Shown: positions 11,272-20,873, numbered from the stretch's first letter. The stretch: 64,000 bases of DNA from Oncomelania hupensis (GCA_036898135.1 CM072515.1:19279437-19343436), one strand, 5' to 3'. Program-made: numbers and translations. Notes: generated by a model from the letters alone, not told the origin.

Positions 11272-12608
11272 TAACCAAAAGTACAATCACGGAAGAGGAG
11301 TATCAAAGCTGTCAAGTGGAATGGGATGCCCAAAAGATGGGCACATTACGAGAATGGCTCATACATTACAATAACATGGACTGTGTGCCATTTTTAGAAG
11401 CTATTGAAAAGCAGACACATTTTTTTCAAGACTTGGGTTTAGACATGTTCTATGACGGCGTGACACTACCAGGGCTAACAGACCGCTTTTTGCACTCAAG
11501 TTGCCGCAATTTTTTTGCGCTTTGTGATGAGCAGGATAAAGATATGTATTATACAATGCGAGATTCGGTGTGTGGTGGTCCAGCCATTGTTTTTCATAGA
11601 TACCATGAAAAAGACGTCACATACATCAGATCAGCGGACCCCAACATCGTTTCTCCAAAACTCTGCAAGACCATTGAGGGGTATGATGCAAATAGCCTAT
11701 ATCTAAAATGTATGTCAGAACCTATGCCGGTAGGGTTTTATTTGAGAAGAAAGGCAGAAGATGGATTTTATTTAGATTGGAAGAAAAATCGACAGAGTAA
11801 GATTTGTTTGGAATGGTTAGAATATATAGCAGCTAAAGAAAAGAGAGACATCCAACATCAATATAATAGGGGAGTAGAAAAAAGGCTAGGAGGAAGAAAG
11901 CTTCCCGTGGATGGTTGGGACCAGAAATCAAACACGGCATTTCAATTTCACGGCTGTTATTGGCATGGACATGATTGCCGCCTAACACAAAATTTGGATC
12001 CCGACCTAAAAAAGAAGAGAGCCGACGACACACAAGAAAAAGATGCGTATCTACAAAAAATCGGCATCAATCTACGCATCATGCGAGAGTGCCAATGGCA
12101 AGATTACAGAAAGAAAAACAAGAAAGAAGTGGCACATTGGGCGCCTCGAGTTGAGTCTGGACCCGCCTTCTATAGTGGGGGCATGACCGAAACGGAGATC
12201 TTGGAGCATGTGAGGACTGGTGCCATGTTTGGATTCGTGGAAGTTGATATTGAGGTACCGGATCAACTCAAACCTCGATTTGAAGAATTTCCACCAATCT
12301 TCAAAAACACCAACATCGGCCGAAATGACATCGGTCCTCACATGAAGGCGTTTGCGGAAGCTCATGGCTTCTTGAAACAACCACAACGCTCCCTCATTTC
12401 CAGTTTTCGTGGAGAAAAAATATTGCTTATCACCCCCCTACTCCAGTGGTATTTGCAACAAGGGCTACGAGTCACCAAAATCCATCAGGTGATTCAATAC
12501 AACAAACAGCCCTGCTTCCAAAAATTCACAGACAAGGTGACCAGTGCCCGACGAGAAGCAGACTTGGATGATGACAAGGCCATCATTGCAGCAGCTTACA
12601 AACTCGTG

Positions 12609-13240
12609 GTGAGTCTTTTTTTATCATGTGTAAGCATTTTTAATACACTGCACGCCCATTTTTAATACACTGCACGATCAAATTTTTAAAAGTGCACGGC
12701 AAAATACAATAAAATGCATTGAAAACAAAAACACGCAACCCATGCAACCAAGATACCATGTCCGTGCAACGATAATATCATACGCATGCACGTGTGCGCG
12801 CATGTGTGAACGACTAAACATGCTCATTTTTAATACTATACATGCCCATTTTTAATACACTGCACGATCAAATTTTCAAAAGTGCACGGCAAAATACAAT
12901 AAAATGCATTGAAAACAAAACACACAACCCGTGCATCGATAATACCATGGCCGTGCAACGATAAAATCATACGCATGCACGTGTGTGCGCATGTGTGAAC
13001 GACTAAACATGCTCATTTTTAATACTCTGCACGATCAAATTTTCAAAAGTGCACGGCAAAATACAATAAAATGCATTGAAAACCAAAACACGCAACCCAT
13101 GCAACCAAGATACCATGTCCGGGCATTGCTAAAAGTGTCTACACACGTGCACGCGTGCGTGTGCGCGCATGTTTTTTTTTTATATTTTATTTTGAGGGGA
13201 CTCATTTTTTGGTTTTTTTTTTTTGTTTTGTTTGATCTAG
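12609..13240 (+). other. Intron 2 of polymerase gene, built of tandem repeats
   Basis: Donor gtgagt follows the codons KLV and acceptor tttgatctag precedes GNSSYG, so the intron splits conserved polymerase motif B. It is 632 bp and mostly three copies of a 167-190-bp repeat ('tgcacgatcaaattt' at 12671, 12861 and 13028). Confidence 0.85.
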
Positions 13241-14158
13241 GGCAACAGCTCCTATGGCCGGACCTTGATGAGGCGTGATCGTCACACTAAGGCGTTCATC
13301 ACGGATGCCAAGGGCGCCACCAAAGCGATCCACGATCCACGATTTAAAAGATGCGTACCCGTGCAAAATGATTATTACGAGGTAGAGTGCCGATTGACCA
13401 GCATCGACCAAAATCTACCTCTACACATCGGATTATTTGTGTACGGGTACGCCAAACTCAAGCTTCTACAATTCTATTACCACTTTATCGACTTTTACAT
13501 TGAGCGGTGCGATTATCAACTGATCACCTGCGACACTGACTCGTTGTATTTGGCATTGAGTGGGGATACTTTAGAAGACGTCATTCGTCCCGATCGGAGG
13601 GATCACTTCAACAAACATCGGGACGAATGGTTGCCTACTCAATATTGCCAAACGCATAAAAACAACGCCAGTCTACCACCATCACTATCGACACCAACGC
13701 CTCTACCATCAACATCATCTCTGCAGGGACCATCAGCACCACCACCACCATCAGCACCACCCCCATGCTGTGCTGCAGCACATAAACACCAAACGCGTGA
13801 ACCAGGTTTATGGAAGCTGGAAGCCAAAGCTGATAAAATTATCTCTTTGGCACCCAAAAGCTACGCATGTAGCACTCATACAACCACTAAGGTGTCTTGC
13901 AAAGGGGTGCAAAAAAGGTGCAATCCATTAACCATAGCCAACTTTGAAACCGTACTAACGACACAAACGCCACATCATGTGGTTAATCGAGGTTTTCGTC
14001 TTGACGCACAAAATGTGATGCGAACTTATATCCAACCCAAAAGAGGGTTATCCTATCTCTACACTAAAAGAAAAGTACTGTCAGACGGTGTCTCTACCAT
14101 ACCACTTGATCTCTAACTTTTTTTTGTTTTTTGTTTGAAATTGATAGAGTGACTTATC

Positions 14159-14800
14159 ATGGATGTGCGTTTTTTACAACATCCATTCTCGATCCTTCTC
14201 GCGGGTCCTTCTGGCTGTGGTAAAACATTTTTTATTGCACAATTGATTCAACATTGTAAAACTCACATTCAACCGCCTATTGAAAAAGTGGTGTATGTCT
14301 ATCATCAATATCAAGACTTATTTGGACAGCTACGAGAGACAAGTCCCGTATCTATTGATTTTGTAGAAAGTTTAGATGGAGTGGACTTTGATTCGACTAT
14401 TGCAACCTTATTGGTGGTCGACGATCATATGGATAATCCTGTGATGGAACAGCGTGTGGCTGAATTTTTTATTAAAAAATGTCATCACGGAAATATAAGT
14501 ATGGCTTATATGGTGCAAAATATATTTCATACCAGCAAACATCATCGGACGATTTCGTTAAATGCACATTATTTGTGGTTGGGTAAAAATCCACGATCTG
14601 CGGATCAAATTTTACACTTGGCTATGCAAACTTTTCCTAAACGGCATCATTTTTTACGTGAGGCCTATCAAGATGCAACCCGAGAGGCTTACGGATATCT
14701 CTTTTTAGATTTTAAACAACAAACTCCTGAAACCTATCGTGTGCGCACTCATGTTTTTGATCCACATCCGATCGTCTATATTCCTAAAAACAATATATAA
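14159..14800 (+). CDS. ATP: Genome packaging ATPase (FtsK/HerA type)
   Basis: The 213-residue protein has Walker A GPSGCGKT near residue 20 and Walker B LLVVDDHM near residue 85, in the order and spacing of Polinton and adenovirus IVa2/poxvirus A32-like packaging ATPases. It is expected to drive DNA into preformed capsids at a capsid vertex. The start is the first ATG of the open frame. It lies 42 bp after the polymerase stop with no evident TATA box of its own, so it may share the polymerase transcript. Its stop codon overlaps the TATA box of the next gene. The frame is intact. Confidence 0.93.
   Translation: MDVRFLQHPFSILLAGPSGCGKTFFIAQLIQHCKTHIQPPIEKVVYVYHQYQDLFGQLRETSPVSIDFVESLDGVDFDSTIATLLVVDDHMDNPVMEQRVAEFFIKKCHHGNISMAYMVQNIFHTSKHHRTISLNAHYLWLGKNPRSADQILHLAMQTFPKRHHFLREAYQDATREAYGYLFLDFKQQTPETYRVRTHVFDPHPIVYIPKNNI
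14794..14800 (+). promoter_or_regulatory. TATA box overlapping ATPase stop
   Basis: tatataa includes the ATPase TAA stop and lies 53 bp upstream of the ATG at 14847. Confidence 0.6.
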
Positions 14801-14846
14801 AACAGGTGTTATCTGTTATCGGACATTCAGATGAAAAAAGACTATC

Positions 14847-15179
14847 ATGGCGAAGACACATCGTGCTCAGACTCGACTTAAACCTTTGATTCCTTTATTA
14901 CGCGCTAAAAAAAAACATCAGCGCCAACAACTGTTGAAACAACCTCGTGTTATTAGCTGTTTGTGTGAGATGGTACATAATGTACTTAAAGGACATGTTA
15001 AACTATCGCGTGGTCAGAAACAGCGATGGGCTCGTCACAAGCACAAGCTTCGCCGTTTGATAGCGCCTAAATCAAACACAGCCAAACGACAAAAATTAAT
15101 ACAAAAAGGAGGATTTCTACAACTGCTGCTACCACTAGCTACACAACTGCTAGGTGGGTTATTTCCACAACCGCAATAA
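14847..15179 (+). CDS. Small basic Polinton protein with hydrophobic tail
   Basis: The 110-residue protein is strongly basic (Lys/Arg about 30 percent), with a C-terminal glycine/leucine hydrophobic segment (QKGGFLQLLL near residue 90). A protein of this layout is common next to the ATPase in animal Polintons and its function is not established. By composition it could be a DNA-condensing core protein or a membrane-active minor virion protein; both are inference. It has its own TATA box at 14794. The following gene starts within about 10 bp. Confidence 0.8.
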   Translation: MAKTHRAQTRLKPLIPLLRAKKKHQRQQLLKQPRVISCLCEMVHNVLKGHVKLSRGQKQRWARHKHKLRRLIAPKSNTAKRQKLIQKGGFLQLLLPLATQLLGGLFPQPQ

Positions 15180-15186
15180 TAAAAAA

Positions 15187-15972
15187 ATGCAACACGCCAT
15201 CAAAATGAAACTCGTTCCAGCGAGTGACAACATGATACCTTCATCAACACCATTGCGACCGGAGCCTCCTACGCCCCCTCTTGTAAATCAGCTGAGTGAT
15301 TTGGATCAACAAATGACTATTATATTACAATCGACTTCACTCAATACGGAACAAAAACTGCGAGCGTATCAACAACTATTGCAACGATATCTTTCTTATC
15401 AAGATCAGTATCACTATCAGTCTCAACCATCTACATCCATAGATACAGCAACAGCGTCAGCAGCTGCGTCACTCCCAACACCAGCAACACTAGCTGATAT
15501 GACCGAAGAAGTGGTTCATAGCCTTCCCGCTAGTCTTCGTAGCAAAGGGCGTAAATTGATGCAGCATTTAAAAGACAATGATGTGATGACGTATACCAGT
15601 CAGGGCAATCTGGTGTGGCAGGACAACATCATTCCTAACACAAACATCGTAGATCTAGTTCATGATGTTTTACATTCGACCAAAGCGAGACAGTTGCTAC
15701 CACCCCCTGCGGGCTGGCGTGTTTTTGCCCAAGGTTTAAAACAAACCAACATCCCTCGTCAATATTTAGGAAATATTCAACGGTATCATCAAGTGTTTGC
15801 TGACGACATCAGGGCTACACCACCACCCTCTCCATCATCTATGTTTGATGACAATGATACCTCCAAAAGTTCAACCAAAAAGAAAAAGAAACAAGCCAAA
15901 AAAACACTCAAAAAAGCTTTGGCTTGGGAATCATGGCTCGAAAACGACAACATGCAGCCCAAAAGTCCATAG
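15187..15972 (+). CDS. Conserved Polinton protein of unknown function
   Basis: 261 residues from the ATG at 15187; another in-frame ATG at 15205 (MKLVPAS) is equally plausible. An open frame runs back to 15154 but would overlap the preceding gene. Visible parts are an N-terminal helical stretch (DLDQQMTIIL, then QKLRAYQQLLQRYL), a central conserved-looking region (NIVDLVHDVL, near residue 165, then GWRVFAQGL) and a lysine-rich, possibly nuclear-targeting C-terminus. Similar proteins occur between the ATPase and integrase in other animal Polintons, but no role is known to me. Its 3' end overlaps the integrase start by 40 bp. Confidence 0.8.
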   Translation: MQHAIKMKLVPASDNMIPSSTPLRPEPPTPPLVNQLSDLDQQMTIILQSTSLNTEQKLRAYQQLLQRYLSYQDQYHYQSQPSTSIDTATASAAASLPTPATLADMTEEVVHSLPASLRSKGRKLMQHLKDNDVMTYTSQGNLVWQDNIIPNTNIVDLVHDVLHSTKARQLLPPPAGWRVFAQGLKQTNIPRQYLGNIQRYHQVFADDIRATPPPSPSSMFDDNDTSKSSTKKKKKQAKKTLKKALAWESWLENDNMQPKSP

Positions 15973-17042
15973 AATCTATATGGAAAAAAGAATATTTTCA
16001 TCCAGCCTACCCAGGGGCTTATAGCGGAGCCAGCGCCTATTTACGTCATGCCTCGACTTTGCCTCAACACAAACCCCGATTAAAGCAATGGCTTCAACAG
16101 CAAGATACGTACACTCTGCATCATCCTACCCGACAAAAGTTTCTTCGACGATCCATCGTCGTTTCTGGACCCTATGATCAGTGGCAAGCAGACTTGTGTG
16201 ACTTATCTCGTTTTAAAAACGTCAACTCGGGTCATCGCTATATTTTAACAGTCATTGATGTGTTTTCTAAAGTAGCTTATGCTCGCGCACTCAAAAATAA
16301 AACGAGCGCTGCTTTAATCGAGGCTTTTGCTGACATTTTACGACAAAGCCCAAAGTCTCCACGTCACTTACAAACTGATAAAGGAACAGAATTTAAAAAT
16401 AAACCATTTCAAATGTTTTTAAAGAAAAACAAAATTCATCATTTTACTTCAGAAAATGAGGACATTAAAGCAGCCGTGGTAGAACGATTTAATCGTACAT
16501 TAAAAGGAAAAATGTATCGATATTTTACGCATCACAATACACGTCGTTATGTAGATGTGTTACAAGAGTTATTAGATAGTTATAACTCAACCTATCATCG
16601 ATCTATTAAAACCCAGCCGCGCCTCGTGACATCAGATAACATTCATCGTGTTTATGAAGCTTTGTATGCCAAAGTTTTGGACAATAAGCCTGTCAGATCT
16701 TCTTCACCCAAGTTTTCTGTAGGTGATCGAGTTCGCATTGCAGAATCTAGACGTACGTTTTATAAAGGATATTTACCTAAATGGTCACAAGAATTGTTTA
16801 CTATCGCTCAAAGACATTTAAAAACATTCCCTTATGTATATAAAATACGAGACGATAATGGACAGCTCATTCAAGGAACTTTTTATGAATTAGAACTACA
16901 AAAAGTGATCGACAGCGGTATCTATAAAATTGAGAAAATATTACGTCGTAGAGGTCGCCAAGTGCTTGTCAAATGGCTGGGATATTCAGATGCCTTTAAT
17001 AGCTGGATTGATGCATCTAACATCGGTCAGTATAAAAGCTAA
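15933..17042 (+). CDS. INT: Retroviral-type integrase with C-terminal chromodomain
   Basis: The 369-residue rve-family integrase inserts the linear element with a 6-bp duplication. The catalytic DDE triad is visible: D in WQADLCDL, D in LQTDKGTEF and E in AAVVERFNRTLKG, with 35 residues between the second D and E region as in retroviral integrases. The C-terminal 45 residues (YKIEKILRRRGRQVLVKWLGY, then SWI) form a chromodomain that may target chromatin. The start is the first ATG; the frame upstream lacks ATG. The usual N-terminal zinc finger is not clear. It overlaps the previous gene by 40 bp, and the next promoter lies in its last codons. Confidence 0.95.
   Translation: MARKRQHAAQKSIESIWKKEYFHPAYPGAYSGASAYLRHASTLPQHKPRLKQWLQQQDTYTLHHPTRQKFLRRSIVVSGPYDQWQADLCDLSRFKNVNSGHRYILTVIDVFSKVAYARALKNKTSAALIEAFADILRQSPKSPRHLQTDKGTEFKNKPFQMFLKKNKIHHFTSENEDIKAAVVERFNRTLKGKMYRYFTHHNTRRYVDVLQELLDSYNSTYHRSIKTQPRLVTSDNIHRVYEALYAKVLDNKPVRSSSPKFSVGDRVRIAESRRTFYKGYLPKWSQELFTIAQRHLKTFPYVYKIRDDNGQLIQGTFYELELQKVIDSGIYKIEKILRRRGRQVLVKWLGYSDAFNSWIDASNIGQYKS
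17031..17038 (+). promoter_or_regulatory. TATA box inside integrase 3' end
   Basis: tataaaag codes for the last residues of the integrase and lies 58 bp upstream of the minor capsid ATG. Confidence 0.6.
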
Positions 17043-17088
17043 ATCACACGATACAAAGGCTCATAGGATAAATACCCACAAGAGAAAG

Positions 17089-17883
17089 ATGAGCAGTTTT
17101 TATATAACTCTCCCTAGCAACGCGTCTATGACGCATTATCCTGACAATACCTTATCATCATTTACTACAAAATTAGACCCTCCTTTGGATCTACAAGGTC
17201 CATATGAAGTGGGTTTGTGTGAAATTATTTATCCACGGTCTTGGATCAATGTAAACGCAAAAAATATGAATTTACGACTAACGCGTAAAAACGCTGACCA
17301 GATAGATACTACTCAACACATTACGGTGACGTCGGGACATTATGATAGCCTACAGCAAATAGTGGATTGGATCAACAGTCGAATCCGACCACTCTTTAAG
17401 CGTTCACGTCCACCGCCTACTATATACGACAAAAATGGTGCATGGGGAGAGTTGTTTTATTATCATAAAGACATTAACAAAGTCATGATGACTTTGGATA
17501 CTGATGTTGAGGTGAAGATGGACGAACCTCTGGCTGACATGTTAGGATTTAAACATTTCAAATATCATGGAGGAAGACATGCGTATGGAGAACATGTAGC
17601 GGACGTTAACCGCAATCTAACGTGTTTATATGTATATATCAATATTGCCGAGGATCGTATTGTGGGAGACGCGAGGGCTCCACTATTAAGAATGGTACCT
17701 TTGACCGGATCTAGCTCTGACATTGTCTTTCAGACTTATCATGATGTTCATTTTGTTCCGATTAAATTTAATAGTTTTGATAATATTATTGTAAATATAA
17801 GAAACGGCGCGGGAGAATTGATCCCATTTGATCGTGGAGAGGTCATCTTAACACTTCAGTTGCGACGACGATCTCTAGTTTGA
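17089..17883 (+). CDS. mCP: Minor capsid protein (penton, single jelly-roll type)
   Basis: 264 residues from the ATG at 17089, chosen because the upstream frame lies inside the integrase gene and because the TATA box at 17031 places transcription start near 17060. The protein begins MSSFYITLPSNAS and continues with YPDNTLSSFTTKL, a hallmark arrangement of Polinton penton-like proteins, which are predicted to have a single jelly-roll fold and close the fivefold vertices. Beta-rich, intact and immediately followed by other virion genes. Structural assignment is from family knowledge. Confidence 0.88.
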   Translation: MSSFYITLPSNASMTHYPDNTLSSFTTKLDPPLDLQGPYEVGLCEIIYPRSWINVNAKNMNLRLTRKNADQIDTTQHITVTSGHYDSLQQIVDWINSRIRPLFKRSRPPPTIYDKNGAWGELFYYHKDINKVMMTLDTDVEVKMDEPLADMLGFKHFKYHGGRHAYGEHVADVNRNLTCLYVYINIAEDRIVGDARAPLLRMVPLTGSSSDIVFQTYHDVHFVPIKFNSFDNIIVNIRNGAGELIPFDRGEVILTLQLRRRSLV

Positions 17884-17896
17884 TCCACACAAAAAA

Positions 17897-18340
17897 ATGA
17901 GGCACCCCTATGCGGATCATTCTCCAAAGATATATCTCGATTATTATACATCGCAAGCAGGCGGAGGTGTAGGATTACCTTACTTTGCGGGGTCACGACA
18001 TCAACGAGGTCATGGCCTCGGAAGTCTATTTAGTAGTCTCATGCGAACCACTGTTTTACCTACCCTTGGACGGGTATTAAAGAGAGAGGTTCCTAAACGA
18101 CTGGTTAGTTTTGGCGCAGATGTCTTAGGAGATGTTGTGGGCGGACAAAAAATCTCTACCTCTTTAAAAAATAGAGGACTAGAACATGTACAGCGTGTAG
18201 CTCACGATTTTATAAATTCACCTTCTACTTCTTCTACATCTTCACCACCTCCAGGAGTGCCTCACAAGCGACGACAACCGATACATCGACCTCTCAATAC
18301 ACATTTGAGAAAAAAAAGACGAAGAGATATATTTGATTAA
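17897..18340 (+). CDS. Glycine-rich minor virion-type protein
   Basis: 147 residues. The N-terminus has an aromatic YYTSQAGGG motif and a Gly-rich stretch (YFAGSRHQRGHGLGSLFSSL), followed by an amphipathic basic region and a Ser/Pro-rich, basic tail. Proteins with a YY..QAG.G start sit next to the capsid genes in many animal Polintons; a role like adenoviral minor cement or membrane-lytic proteins has been proposed but cannot be shown here. It starts 13 bp after the penton stop and ends 9 bp before the major capsid start. Confidence 0.75.
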   Translation: MRHPYADHSPKIYLDYYTSQAGGGVGLPYFAGSRHQRGHGLGSLFSSLMRTTVLPTLGRVLKREVPKRLVSFGADVLGDVVGGQKISTSLKNRGLEHVQRVAHDFINSPSTSSTSSPPPGVPHKRRQPIHRPLNTHLRKKRRRDIFD

Positions 18341-18349
18341 TTACCGATC

Positions 18350-19660
18350 ATGAGCGAACTCATTCATCAAAACTCGTGTCCTTGTTTAAAATCAGAACTG
18401 GATTTATTTCAACTACCGCCGACTCAAACAGCCATTATAGAATCTCAAGATATAGAACACAGGCCGCTTTCAACGATCACTGATGCCGGCCCCATTGAAT
18501 TTTATGTGTCTGGTGGTGATTCAGACTACATTGATCTCAGTAACTCTTATCTTTATGTTAAACTTCGTGTGCTTAATGCGGATGGCACTAATATTGCTGG
18601 TGATGCAGCTGTGGGCCCAGAAAATTTATTGCTACACTCTTTATGGAGTCAAATTGATCTATCGCTCAATGATCAACAGGTGACATCATCCAGCAACACC
18701 TACGCCTATAGAGCTTATTTAGAAACACTCTTGTCTCATGGTCGTGATGCTAAACAAACTCATCTTCAATTATCCCTATGGGATAAAGATAGTGCAGGAC
18801 ATATGGATGCGGCGGCAAATCACAACAGCGGTCTACAGAGACGTGCTACAACGATCGCCGCCAGTCGCGCCACAGAGTTAATTGGACGATTACATCTAGA
18901 CATGTGTCAACAAGAAAAACTACTTATGAATGGTGTTAGCTTAAAACTACGTCTAATACGAAACTCGGATGAATTTTGTCTTCATGCCGGGGCCGGGGCT
19001 GGGTTTAAAATTAATTTACAAGACGTGAGCTTTTTTGTTAGGAAAGTTAAAATTAATCCAAACATTCAGATGGCACATCTTCAAACGCTCCAAAACGAAA
19101 ATGCCAAATATCCTCTAAAAAGAGGTGTTACCAAAATATTTGCCATACCCCAGGGAAACATGCAAGTCAATAAAGAAAATCTGTTTTTGGGGCAATTACC
19201 CACCCGCATTGTCATAGGGCTCATCAGTAATGGCGCTTTTCATGGTCGATATGCGCTAAACCCCTTTAACTTTCAACACTTTAGTATAAATTATATATGC
19301 TTACATGTGGGTGGCCGGAGTATACCATCTAAGCCACTAAAGCCTGATTTTGAAGGACGGCGCTATGCTCGCTCTTATCTCTCTATGTTTCAAGGTTTGG
19401 GTAAAGCCTGGCAAGATGAAGCGAATGATATTACTTATGATGAATTTGGTCGCGGTTACACGCTGTTTGTATTTGATCTGACCCCTGATCAGGCTGCTGA
19501 CTCTACACACAGCCAACTCATAAAACACGGTACAATGAGATTAGAAATTCAGTTTGCTCAAGCGCTGACAGACACTATTAATATAGTTGCCCATGCCGAA
19601 TTTCATAACTTGCTAGAGATTGATAAGCATCGTAATGTTATGGTAGATTTTTCTACATAA
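18350..19660 (+). CDS. MCP: Major capsid protein (double jelly-roll)
   Basis: The 436-residue protein matches the Polinton major capsid group, often annotated in animals as F54H12.2-like. Visible features are an N-terminal LFQLPPTQTAI segment, beta-rich alternation (EFYVSGGDSDYIDLSNSYLY; LLLHSLWSQIDLSLND) and a second half with ALNPFNFQHFSINYICLHVG and GYTLFVFDLTPD. Double jelly-roll trimers form the icosahedral shell. The start is the first ATG. No TATA box is evident just upstream. The stop codon TAA shares its last base with the protease ATG (taatg). Frame intact. Confidence 0.92.
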   Translation: MSELIHQNSCPCLKSELDLFQLPPTQTAIIESQDIEHRPLSTITDAGPIEFYVSGGDSDYIDLSNSYLYVKLRVLNADGTNIAGDAAVGPENLLLHSLWSQIDLSLNDQQVTSSSNTYAYRAYLETLLSHGRDAKQTHLQLSLWDKDSAGHMDAAANHNSGLQRRATTIAASRATELIGRLHLDMCQQEKLLMNGVSLKLRLIRNSDEFCLHAGAGAGFKINLQDVSFFVRKVKINPNIQMAHLQTLQNENAKYPLKRGVTKIFAIPQGNMQVNKENLFLGQLPTRIVIGLISNGAFHGRYALNPFNFQHFSINYICLHVGGRSIPSKPLKPDFEGRRYARSYLSMFQGLGKAWQDEANDITYDEFGRGYTLFVFDLTPDQAADSTHSQLIKHGTMRLEIQFAQALTDTINIVAHAEFHNLLEIDKHRNVMVDFST

Positions 19661-20127
19661 TGGATACACTACAGATTAATCAACTATTGACGTTTGATGT
19701 ATTTACACGTGAAATCTTTAAAGGAGTGTATGCCCGTGATCAAATTGCTACCCAAAAGTGTTTATGGACTAAACCTAGTGCTTTTGTGGTTAATTTAGAT
19801 CCGTCTATACTTCCTGGTTCTCATTGGGTATCAATGTATATAGACCCCAAACACAATACAGCAGAATATTTTGATTCTTATGGTTTGAGCCCTTTTCCTG
19901 AATGTCAACAATTTTTAAAGACTTATGCTAGTACATTTACATATAATGATATTGTTTTACAAGATGATACGCTCGTTTGTGGACAATTTTGTGTGGTATA
20001 TTTGATGTTACGATGTAGAGGCTTTTTGTTTGAAGATATTATTCATCATCTTTGTACTCCTTTCAATGATGCCCTTGTATATAGTATTGTACAAAACTAT
20101 TTTCCCCGGCTTCCGTTTGCGTTTTAA
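19660..20127 (+). CDS. PRO: Adenovirus-type maturation cysteine protease
   Basis: 155 residues, the size of a compact adenain/Ulp1-like protease. The catalytic His is in GSHWVSMYID near residue 55, an acidic residue follows in AEYFDSYG, and the catalytic Cys is in VCGQFCVVYL near residue 110, in the family order His-Asp/Glu-Gln-Cys. It is expected to process capsid precursors during virion maturation. It overlaps the capsid gene stop by one base, so expression is probably coupled or relies on an internal start. Intact. Confidence 0.93.
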   Translation: MDTLQINQLLTFDVFTREIFKGVYARDQIATQKCLWTKPSAFVVNLDPSILPGSHWVSMYIDPKHNTAEYFDSYGLSPFPECQQFLKTYASTFTYNDIVLQDDTLVCGQFCVVYLMLRCRGFLFEDIIHHLCTPFNDALVYSIVQNYFPRLPFAF

Positions 20128-20134
20128 TTGTATT

Positions 20135-20142
20135 ATATAAAG
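20135..20142 (+). promoter_or_regulatory. TATA box upstream of membrane protein gene
   Basis: tatataaa begins 8 bp after the protease stop and 77 bp upstream of the ATG at 20212. Confidence 0.6.
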
Positions 20143-20211
20143 CATGCGTTTGATTTTGTGCTGTATTCATTTGATTGTTGTATGCTATCCATATCGGATA
20201 TTTTTACAATT

Positions 20212-20481
20212 ATGTCTCAAGAAGAAGAAGAAGAAGCTAACATAACAATGCGCGTCACTCATCGTAATTCACGATGGTGGCATGTGTTTGGCCGTGAAGT
20301 ACCTAGGGGTGAGATTGTATTTGGATGTCAAATGGTGATCATTTTTATGGTCGTCATCACTTCTATATATAATCTCACTGTGGGTCATAAAGACACCAAT
20401 TTATGGATTGCATTATTGGGCTCTTGTCTAGGCTATATTTTACCTAACCCTTCTATCACACCCGCTGCAAAAATAACTTGA
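20212..20481 (+). CDS. Two-helix membrane protein of Polintons
   Basis: 89 residues from the ATG at 20212; an in-frame ATG at 20182 would add ten residues. The acidic N-terminus (SQEEEEEAN) is followed by a WWHVFG segment, a hydrophobic helix (IVFGCQMVIIFMVVITSIY) and a second hydrophobic segment (LWIALLGSCLGYILPNPS). This layout, ending in GYxLPNPS, recurs after the protease in animal Polintons. Function is unknown; an internal or envelope membrane role is possible. Confidence 0.8.
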   Translation: MSQEEEEEANITMRVTHRNSRWWHVFGREVPRGEIVFGCQMVIIFMVVITSIYNLTVGHKDTNLWIALLGSCLGYILPNPSITPAAKIT

Positions 20482-20873
20482 TTTTTTTGTATATATTATT
20501 ATTTTTTTTTAAATCATGTTTAAATTTGTATACGATATGCAGGCTGATGCAATGTTGATGCCTAAAATAAATGCATGTTTAGACTTGTTTGTATGCTGTT
20601 TAAATGGCTGATAAAATGTTTGCTGATAAAACGTGTTTAGACTTGTATGAGGTATGTTGGCTGATGTAATGTTTGCTGATAAAAACGTGTTTAGACTTGT
20701 ATGAGGTATGTTGGCTGATGCAATGTTTCTTGATGAAATATCATGGACAACAAATTTAAACATGTTTAGACTTGTTTTTCATAGACTCCGCGAAGTGACT
20801 CTAGCATTGTATATAAACGGCTCTCTCACATACCCTCCAGTATAAAAAGCCACTGATTACTCACTTTGCTACC
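20482..20873 (+). repeat. Intergenic spacer with ~59-bp repeats and TATA boxes
   Basis: Three to four copies of a unit containing 'gtttagacttgtatgaggta' and 'gctgatgcaatgtttgctga' lie at about 20575-20780. Two TATA boxes follow, tatataaa at 20810-20817 and tataaaaa at 20841-20847. The first is better placed for the ATG at 20874. Confidence 0.75.

Larger units (their letters stand above)
8233..14116 (+). pseudogene. POLB: Protein-primed family B DNA polymerase (Polinton pPolB), three exons, interrupted
   Basis: This replicates the element by protein priming. Exons are 8233-8762, 8894-12608 and 13241-14116, about 1,425 codons if the breaks are discounted. Exon 1 opens with a duplicated 23-codon unit. 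Exon 2 has a segment with DNLCLFRC (about 9050), typical of the OTU-like region of Polinton polymerases, a Cys/His finger (9385-9440), exonuclease motif DIET (9582), a second exonuclease motif around SGKYD (9950), and polymerase motif A YDANSLYL (about 11680). Motif B is split by intron 2. Exon 3 has DTDS (13532-13543) and KSY (13856-13864). Breaks are a one-base frame offset at A6 (9825-9830) and an 839-bp transposon at 10433-11271; reading frames on either side of the transposon are in phase. An acidic low-complexity stretch (10045-10130) and a Pro-rich stretch (13660-13770) are probably linkers. Confidence 0.93.

Noticed and set aside
16930..17088. Upstream extension of the penton reading frame
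   Set aside because: It lies wholly within the integrase coding sequence and upstream of the TATA-predicted start; the ATG at 17089 is a better start.
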